A stretch of 64,000 nt of DNA from UBA1127 sp034422455 (lineage in GTDB: Bacteria; Chloroflexota; Dehalococcoidia; Lucifugimonadales; UBA1127), in contig DAOUJQ010000001.1 of NCBI GenBank assembly GCA_034422455.1, positions 1 to 64,000 of the forward strand, written 5' to 3'. The stretch's first letter is position 1, and each line of letters begins with the position of its first letter. The translations under genes and the position numbers were made by a program. Under the pieces are notes generated by a model. The model saw nothing but the letters and a program-made list of their open reading frames with translations. It made no database searches and was not told where the DNA came from. Positions 59,281 to 64,000 of the stretch are shown piece after piece.

Positions 59281-60519
59281 GTGAAACTGAGAGTCCTCTT
59301 TGCAATTGTGGCCCTCTTGGCCCTTGCCGCCCTGGCTGCGTGCGGCAACGAATCCGACGAGAATCAGGAGCCCGCAGCCGTAACGGAACCCGCCCCTGCC
59401 ACGACCGATGCGGGGGCCTCCACCGACACCTCCGCTGATTCCATGACAGACATGGCTGCTGACTCCATGCCCAGGGCGGTCGACGGCCTGGCGGCGGACT
59501 GCCTCTCCGGCGGCGGCCTGACCGACGCGGCGACCGTGGTCTCCTGCAACGCGGAGGCGATGCGGGCGGCCGGCGGCTTCTCCTTCGACGGCTCGGTCAA
59601 CCTGCTGGCAGTCTTCCCGTTCCCTGTGGACCCGCCTGCTGACGCGCAGGCCGATGTGCAGGGCCTCGAGAGCCTCGTCGGCTTCAGCGGCGACATCGAT
59701 GCCGGGCAGGAGAGTATCCGCTTTACCGTGTCCATCGGGCCGGAGGGCGAGAAGATCGAGACGAGCACCTTGCTGATCGGCAATGAAGTGTATTTCCAGG
59801 ACCCCGGGACCAAGCTGTGGTTCAAGGGCGCCCCGCCGGAGGAAGAGCTCTTCAGCATAGTGCAGATGGTCGGGATGCTCTCCTCGGCCCAGGATATCCC
59901 CACGGAGCTGACGGAGACCGTCGACCTTGACGACGGCGCCAAGGGCTACGTACTCGTATCCGAGCAGACCGGCCCGGAGGGCATGGGCGAAGGCGCCATG
60001 ATGGGCGCCGGCGCGGGTGAGGTCACCCGCATCGTGGGCGCGGACGACTTCCTGACCCACGAGGTCCGTGTCTCGGCGACCGGCCTGGGCGGCGAGCCGG
60101 CGGAAGTCATCGTCATCAGCTACCGGGGCTTCGGCGAGGTTCCGGCCATCGAGGCGCCCGCCAACTTCATGGAGCTCCCGCCCGACGCCTTCTCCAGCGA
60201 CATCCAGGAGCCTGCGACGGTTCTCGCTCTGTCGCGCAACGCCGACGGCAACGTCGAGGTGCAGTTCAGCAAGCCCGTCTTCGTCACCGGCGAGGTCATC
60301 CTCTACGTGCTCGAGCCTTCGACGGGCGGTTGGGAGCTGCCCCTGCTGAGCGGCAGCGGCACGGACACCCTCGTCTTCGACGCGGCGGCGGAAGGAAGGC
60401 CCACCCTCGTGGCGGGCGAGCACCAGATTGCCTTCCTCGGCTTTGGCCAGGATGCGGGCATCGCAGACTCGGACGGCGTCCGCGCAAACGACCTCTTTGA
60501 CACCTGGACGTACGAGTAG
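59281..60519 (+). CDS. Lipoprotein, LppX/LprAFG-like
   Basis: 412 aa. Signal KLRVLFAIVALLALAALAAC with a lipobox ALAAC, then an acidic Thr/Ala-rich tether. The middle (residues 95-290: FSFDGSVNLLAVFP, SVSIGPEGEKIETSTLLIGNEVYFQDPGTKLWFKG) resembles the LolA-like DUF of lipid-carrier lipoproteins such as LppX/LprG. The last 90 residues (VEVQFSKPVFVTGEVILYVL... DTWTYE) form a separate Ig-like beta domain. GTG start at 59281 after AGGAGGT. Function likely extracytoplasmic binding; ligand unknown. Ends at a bidirectional terminator. Confidence 0.75.
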   Translation: MKLRVLFAIVALLALAALAACGNESDENQEPAAVTEPAPATTDAGASTDTSADSMTDMAADSMPRAVDGLAADCLSGGGLTDAATVVSCNAEAMRAAGGFSFDGSVNLLAVFPFPVDPPADAQADVQGLESLVGFSGDIDAGQESIRFTVSIGPEGEKIETSTLLIGNEVYFQDPGTKLWFKGAPPEEELFSIVQMVGMLSSAQDIPTELTETVDLDDGAKGYVLVSEQTGPEGMGEGAMMGAGAGEVTRIVGADDFLTHEVRVSATGLGGEPAEVIVISYRGFGEVPAIEAPANFMELPPDAFSSDIQEPATVLALSRNADGNVEVQFSKPVFVTGEVILYVLEPSTGGWELPLLSGSGTDTLVFDAAAEGRPTLVAGEHQIAFLGFGQDAGIADSDGVRANDLFDTWTYE

Positions 60520-60543
60520 GAAAAAAGTACTGGCGGAAACGGA

Positions 60544-60580
60544 GGGCAGCCGTGGTCGGTGAACGCCGTCGCGGCTGCCC
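60544..60580. terminator. Bidirectional terminator
   Basis: GGGCAGCCG (60544-60552) pairs with CGGCTGCCC (60572-60580), followed by TTTCTCTT on the plus strand. It sits between two convergent transcription units. Confidence 0.75.
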
Positions 60581-60599
60581 TTTCTCTTGTGTTCAGCCC

Positions 60600-61001
60600 C
60601 TAGTCACCCGCCAGCCCCATGACCATGTCTCGCAGCGTTACGATTCCGACCGGGTTGCCTTCGTTGTCCACCACCAGCGTCCGTGAGACGCCGAAGCGCA
60701 CCAGCAGCCGTGCCGCGTACCGGGCCTGCATATGCGCGCGCACCGTGAGCACCGGCTTGGACATGATCTCGTAGACGTTCACCCGTTCCGGCGCGCGGTT
60801 TGTCGCTACCACCTCCCGGGCGATGTCCCTCACGGTGATGACCCCCAGCTCGTCCTCGCTGTGACGCCTGTCTACGACCAGGGAGCTGACGTTGTGCCGC
60901 TTCATCTCGGCCATGGCCTCGGCGACGGTCGCCAGCCCGTCGATCGTCCTTACGCCCGACACCATGAGTTCGGAAATCCGTGTGGTGTACTGCTGGGTCA
61001 T
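60600..61001 (-). CDS. CBS-domain protein, last gene of DUF1538 operon
   Basis: 133 aa, two CBS repeats: about residues 10-68 (ELMVSGVRTIDGLATVAEAMAEMKRHNVSSLVVD ... LGVITVRDIAREVV) and 75-130 (IMSKPVLTVRAHMQARYAARLLVRFGVSRTLVVDNEGNPVGIVTLRDMVM). A CBS pair binds adenine nucleotides and usually regulates a channel or enzyme. Its ATG overlaps the stop of the PII-like gene (ATGA), so it is cotranscribed and probably acts on the same transport system. No catalytic domain is attached. Confidence 0.9.
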   Translation of the reverse strand: MTQQYTTRISELMVSGVRTIDGLATVAEAMAEMKRHNVSSLVVDRRHSEDELGVITVRDIAREVVATNRAPERVNVYEIMSKPVLTVRAHMQARYAARLLVRFGVSRTLVVDNEGNPVGIVTLRDMVMGLAGD

Positions 61002-61348
61002 ATTGCGCCCTCCAACTCCGCCAACAGCGCGGTCATCTGGGAGTTCAACCCGACGGCGTCCTCAATAGCAAGCTGGATTGCAATCCCGGCGCCTTCCTGG
61101 GACTCCATCTGTCCGGCGTCGCGGATCCGCTCCAGTATGTCGCGGGCCCGCGGCTCCGTCACCAGGAAGAGGAGAACGTCCCGACTCACGCCAATCCTCA
61201 GGCCAAAGAATGACCTCCCCGGTAGAAGGCCCTCTCCGCGCACGCTCTTGATGATCGTGGCGCCGGTGGCCCCGGAGGCCCGGGCCGCTTCTATGACGGC
61301 CTCGGTCTTGTCATCATCGACCATCGCAACAACCAGCGATAGCTTCAT
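60998..61348 (-). CDS. PII-like signalling protein
   Basis: 116 aa, ferredoxin-like PII fold: MKLSLVVAMVDDDKTEAVIEAARASGATGATIIKSVRG then a region (EGLLPGRSFFGLRIGVSRDV) in place of the T-loop. It lacks the Tyr51 and the GlnB sequence around it, so it is not a classical GlnB/GlnK but a PII-like protein as found beside membrane transporters. ATG overlaps the stop of the second DUF1538 gene (ATGA), and its own stop overlaps the CBS gene. A role in sensing nucleotides or carbon/nitrogen state for the transporter is inferred. Confidence 0.85.
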   Translation of the reverse strand: MKLSLVVAMVDDDKTEAVIEAARASGATGATIIKSVRGEGLLPGRSFFGLRIGVSRDVLLFLVTEPRARDILERIRDAGQMESQEGAGIAIQLAIEDAVGLNSQMTALLAELEGAI

Positions 61349-62142
61349 GGCCGCACCTCCTTTGCCTGCCTTCTCTTGCGCCAGCGCTCAACCCTTTCCG
61401 CAATTATGGCATAGCCAAGCACGGACATGATGGGGAAAACGCTGGCAAACGCTATGAGCCCGAAACCGTCGATCAGGGGGCTGCGGCCGGGCACCGTCGC
61501 CGCGAGGCCCAGGCCTAACGCCGTCACCACCGGCACCGTCACCGTCGAAGTGGTCACGCCGCCGCTGTCGTAGGCCAGCGGGACGATGGTGCGGCTGCTG
61601 ATGTACGTCTGGATGATGACGATGACGTACGCCACGACGATGTACCACGGCAATGGTGTTCCGGTCACGATGCGGAAGCACCCCAGCGACACCCCCGCCG
61701 CGACACCTATCGCGACGGCGATGCGCAGCCCGAGCGCGTTCACGGCGCCGGCCGAGACCTCCTCGGCCTTGAGGGCCACCGCGATGAGCGACGGCTCCGC
61801 CACCGTCGTCGCAAATCCTATGGCCGCCGCGAAGCAGTAGATGAGCCAGTAGTCCTCCCACCGGACGACTCCCGCCAGGACTTCCGCGCCCTCGGTGCTG
61901 GCCTCCACGAGCTGCCTGGCCATCGTCTCGCCGATTGGAAAGAGCGCCTTCTCCAGGCCGATGAGGAAGAGCGCCAGCCCCAGCAGCACCATGACGGACC
62001 CGGCGACGATGGCGCGAAAGTTGGGGAGGCGGCGGCGCAGGACGGCCACCTGGAAGAAGACGAGGATGACGACTATGGGCGTGACGTCACGCAGCGTCGA
62101 CAGCGTGGTGGTGACGATTACCTCGATAAAGCCGGCCATCAC
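61345..62142 (-). CDS. DUF1538 membrane protein, second subunit
   Basis: 265 aa with about six TM helices. Contains the family core: ATTVAEPSLIAVALKAE, LAYDSGGVTTSTVTVPVVTALGLGLAATVPGRSPLIDGFGLIAFASVFPIMSVLGYAI, closely matching the upstream gene. Members of this family, from memory, have been described as the two-subunit UmpAB-type Na+(Li+, K+)/H+ antiporter. Start is GTG 62142 (GTGA overlap with the previous stop) or ATG 62139. This gene and its neighbour would form a heterodimer. Confidence 0.88.
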   Translation of the reverse strand: MMAGFIEVIVTTTLSTLRDVTPIVVILVFFQVAVLRRRLPNFRAIVAGSVMVLLGLALFLIGLEKALFPIGETMARQLVEASTEGAEVLAGVVRWEDYWLIYCFAAAIGFATTVAEPSLIAVALKAEEVSAGAVNALGLRIAVAIGVAAGVSLGCFRIVTGTPLPWYIVVAYVIVIIQTYISSRTIVPLAYDSGGVTTSTVTVPVVTALGLGLAATVPGRSPLIDGFGLIAFASVFPIMSVLGYAIIAERVERWRKRRQAKEVRP

Positions 62143-62873
62143 GTCACCATCCCGTAGCCCAGCACGCAGATCATCGGCGTCAGGCTGGCGAAGGCGATGA
62201 GGCCGAACCCGTCCAGCATCGGGTTGCGCCCGCGTATGGTCGTCGCCAGCCCCACGCCAAGCGCCGTGATCAGGGGCACCGTGATGGTGCTCGTCGTGAC
62301 GCCCCCGGAGTCGTAGGCCACGCCGACGATCTCCTCGGGCGCGAAGACCGTCATGACCATGACGAGGACGTAGCCGCCGATGATGAAGCGGTGGATCGGC
62401 CAGCCCTTGATGATGCGCAGCACGCCGAGCACAATCGCCAGTCCCACGGAGAACGCGACGACCAGCCGTAGCTCCAGCGCATAGGTCTCTCGCGCGGCCT
62501 GGGTGGCGTGGATGAAGCCGGCCTCCGCCGCGACATCCGCAGCCTCCGCCGCAACGGCGATGAGGGCGGGCTCCGCGACGGTGGTGCCGAAGCCTAGGCA
62601 GAACGCCATCGCCAGCAAGGCGGTGAGGCTGCCCTTGCGTGCCATGCCCTGGGCCAGCGCCTCGCCGAGCGGGAAGAGCCCGCTCTCCAACCCCTGGATG
62701 AAGAGCGCCAGCCCAATGACCACGAATACGAGGCCAACCAGGACGTTGACCAGGTCCGGGAAGGGCTGCTGGAGGACGACGATCTGGAAGAAGGCGATGA
62801 CCAGGAAGATGGGCGCCAGGTCCCGAAGCGCACCGAGAGTCTGCTTGGACATCGCGGTCACGAACTGGGGCAC
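62139..62873 (-). CDS. DUF1538 membrane protein, first subunit
   Basis: About 244 aa, six TM helices. It shares with the next gene the blocks GTTVAEPALIAVAAEA, VAYDSGGVTTSTITVPLITALGVGLATTIRGRNPMLDGFGLIAFASLTPMICVLGYGM. The two half-length proteins resemble halves of a longer transporter split in two. GTG start at 62873 has AGGAG 6 nt upstream; the frame also reaches a GTG at 62900 without an RBS. It is the first gene of a four-gene overlapping operon with a promoter at 62931-62959. Confidence 0.88.
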   Translation of the reverse strand: MPQFVTAMSKQTLGALRDLAPIFLVIAFFQIVVLQQPFPDLVNVLVGLVFVVIGLALFIQGLESGLFPLGEALAQGMARKGSLTALLAMAFCLGFGTTVAEPALIAVAAEAADVAAEAGFIHATQAARETYALELRLVVAFSVGLAIVLGVLRIIKGWPIHRFIIGGYVLVMVMTVFAPEEIVGVAYDSGGVTTSTITVPLITALGVGLATTIRGRNPMLDGFGLIAFASLTPMICVLGYGMVT

Positions 62874-62930
62874 ACCACGCTCCTGAGAGGATTGCTTCAC
62901 CGGGAAGGGCTCCGGCCCATGCCGCGCTTC

Positions 62931-62959
62931 AACATACGGAGATACGCTGGGAGGGTCAA
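62931..62959 (-). promoter_or_regulatory. Promoter of the DUF1538-PII-CBS operon
   Basis: Minus strand TTGACC (62959-62954), 17-nt spacer, TATGTT (62936-62931). Confidence 0.6.
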
Positions 62960-62970
62960 GGGCGCCCGGC

Positions 62971-63000
62971 TCGTCTTCCCGGCGAAAGCCGGGGTCCAGG
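62971..63000. repeat. Dispersed hairpin repeat B, copy 3
   Basis: CGTCTTCCCGGCGAAAGCCG followed by GGGTCCAG. Diverged stem TTCCCGGC/GCCGGGGT. Confidence 0.7.
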
Positions 63001-63020
63001 CGCAGGCAGGGTGGGTCGTT

Positions 63021-63048
63021 GTGCTTCGACGTGGCTCAGCACGAACGG
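63021..63048. repeat. Dispersed repeat A, inverted copy 6
   Basis: The reverse complement reads GCCGTTCGTGCTGAGCCACG followed by TCGAAG. Diverged in the middle. Next to repeat B as at 42.4 kb. Confidence 0.6.
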
Positions 63049-63073
63049 CTTTCGTCCGTCTAGATGGCCTTCC

Positions 63074-64000
63074 CTACCGCAGACGCCGCATCGTCGGCGA
63101 GAAGACCAGCACGACTACGGCAATGACGATGAACGTCACCGCGAGGATGGCCAGGCCCGCCGGGGCACCCCAGTAGTCGGCGATGAGCGTGAGCGGCAGC
63201 ACGCCGATCGGCATCAGCCCCCACATGAGCCCCTGTATGCTCATCACCCGCCCCCGGTAGGTCGGGTCAACGTACTCGAGGGTAAGGGAGGCTTGCAGCG
63301 TCATCCGCGCAGACTGGATGAGGCCCACCACCGCAAGGACCACCAGCGCCGGAACGAACACGGGCACGTACTCTGCTAGCGCCGCAAAGCCTATGAGCGT
63401 CAGTCCCGAAATGATGGCGGAGACCACCAGCAGCCGGCCCCGTGACCCCGCCCGCTTCATCCCCGCCACCAGAATGGCGCCGCCCATGCTGCCGAGTCCC
63501 AGCACGGCGAGCATGTACCCCAAGCCCGCTTCCTCCACGCCGAAGTTGTCCCTGGCGAACAGTGGCATCACGAATCGGATGGGCGCCATCATCATCACCT
63601 GCACAATGCCCATGATCAGCAGCAGCATGATGACCGTGTCGCGGCGGATGTACTGGAAGCCCAGGAGGATGTCGCCGAAGGGGCTGCGCCCGGACGGCCC
63701 GCCCTCCGGGTAGTGTTTGTGCACCTGCGTGGTGAACGCGAAGGAGGCAATGTTCATTCCCCCAATGAGCACGTACAACATGTGCATGCCCAACCATCCG
63801 GCAAAGGGGCCGGCGATGGCGGGCGCCGCCATGGTGGTGGCGCTCATCACCATGGCGCTCAGCGCGGCCGCGTTCATGATCAAGTGTCTCGGCACGATCT
63901 GCGGCACGATGGCCTGCCGCGCCGGCATCATGAACGGCATGATGCACCCCTGGATGAATGCCGCGATCATCAGGTGCGTCCAGTGGATCGCCCCGGTGTA
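63074..64000 (-). CDS. MFS transporter (5' end outside window)
   Basis: At least 309 aa of the C-terminal two thirds. The frame is open at base 64000 (in-frame residues YTGAIHWTHL precede the first visible Met), so the start lies beyond the window. Sequence MMPARQAIVPQIVPRHLIMNAAALSAMVMS is the characteristic loop of the enterobactin-exporter-like MFS_3 (EntS-like) group. About 9 TM helices are visible. The efflux substrate is unknown. No obvious link to the operon downstream. Confidence 0.88.
   Translation of the reverse strand, partial: YTGAIHWTHLMIAAFIQGCIMPFMMPARQAIVPQIVPRHLIMNAAALSAMVMSATTMAAPAIAGPFAGWLGMHMLYVLIGGMNIASFAFTTQVHKHYPEGGPSGRSPFGDILLGFQYIRRDTVIMLLLIMGIVQVMMMAPIRFVMPLFARDNFGVEEAGLGYMLAVLGLGSMGGAILVAGMKRAGSRGRLLVVSAIISGLTLIGFAALAEYVPVFVPALVVLAVVGLIQSARMTLQASLTLEYVDPTYRGRVMSIQGLMWGLMPIGVLPLTLIADYWGAPAGLAILAVTFIVIAVVVLVFSPTMRRLR

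Noticed and set aside
59059..60423. A 454-codon minus-strand frame
   Set aside because: Antisense of the lipoprotein gene, which has a good RBS and lipobox.

Overview
The window is high-GC bacterial chromosomal DNA, packed with genes on both strands. It holds about 57 protein genes, one tRNA, many short promoter/terminator signals and a few dispersed repeats. There are no rRNA genes, CRISPR array, insertion sequence or phage genes. Gene content suggests a heterotrophic Chloroflexota of the marine SAR202/Dehalococcoidia type: several single-component Rieske oxygenases, an LLM-class flavin oxidoreductase, VOC proteins, MmgE/PrpD, a dehalogenase, orphan solute-binding lipoproteins and MFS carriers. 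This placement is inference from gene content; no phylogenetic marker was tested.

Layout. 1-4.7 kb: end of an AAA/DUF4143 ATPase gene, a methyltransferase, and two convergent paralogous MFS carriers. 4.9-11.2 kb: gltBD (glutamate synthase) behind a clear promoter. 11.2-13.8 kb: a PIN-toxin/antitoxin pair, a repeat-rich spacer, a fluoroacetate-dehalogenase-like hydrolase and a zinc-ribbon protein. 14.0-20.2 kb: three tandem family-5 solute-binding lipoproteins, each with its own promoter and terminator and with no permease nearby. 20.2-29.5 kb: an unknown protein, GNAT, LLM oxidoreductase, AlaX-type editing protein, ManC, BNR-repeat protein, asparaginase-like protein, methyltransferase and M20 amidohydrolase. 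29.7-42.3 kb: a probable catabolic island with a two-domain VOC protein, YciI, amidohydrolase, PlsY, three Rieske oxygenases, HEPN-like and zinc-ribbon small proteins, a DEAD-box helicase, MmgE/PrpD and a second VOC protein. 42.9-47.4 kb: tRNA-Asp, glutaredoxin-like protein, HspR-like regulator, YHS protein and a Cu+ P1B-ATPase. 47.4-57.7 kb: TauE/SafE, Lon, TatA, FakA-like kinase divergent from rpmB, rpe, EamA exporter, dienelactone hydrolase, Lin0512-family protein and a frameshifted FAH-family gene. 57.7-64 kb: an AT-richer HEPN-motif gene, a tiny membrane protein, a lipoprotein, a four-gene overlapping operon (DUF1538-DUF1538-PII-like-CBS) and the end of another MFS gene.

Functional picture. 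gltBD assimilates ammonium, while the carriers, solute-binding proteins, Rieske oxygenases, VOC proteins and hydrolases look like uptake and dismantling of diverse organic compounds. Lon, the HspR-like regulator, CopA and the TA pair are stress or quality-control functions. The DUF1538/PII/CBS operon looks like a cation-transport module with built-in nucleotide or metabolite sensing and is the most interesting unit. A window-wide regulatory signal also stands out: the best promoters share a -35 TTGnnn, an exactly or nearly 17-bp spacer and a -10 beginning TAG (TAGnnT) rather than TATAAT.
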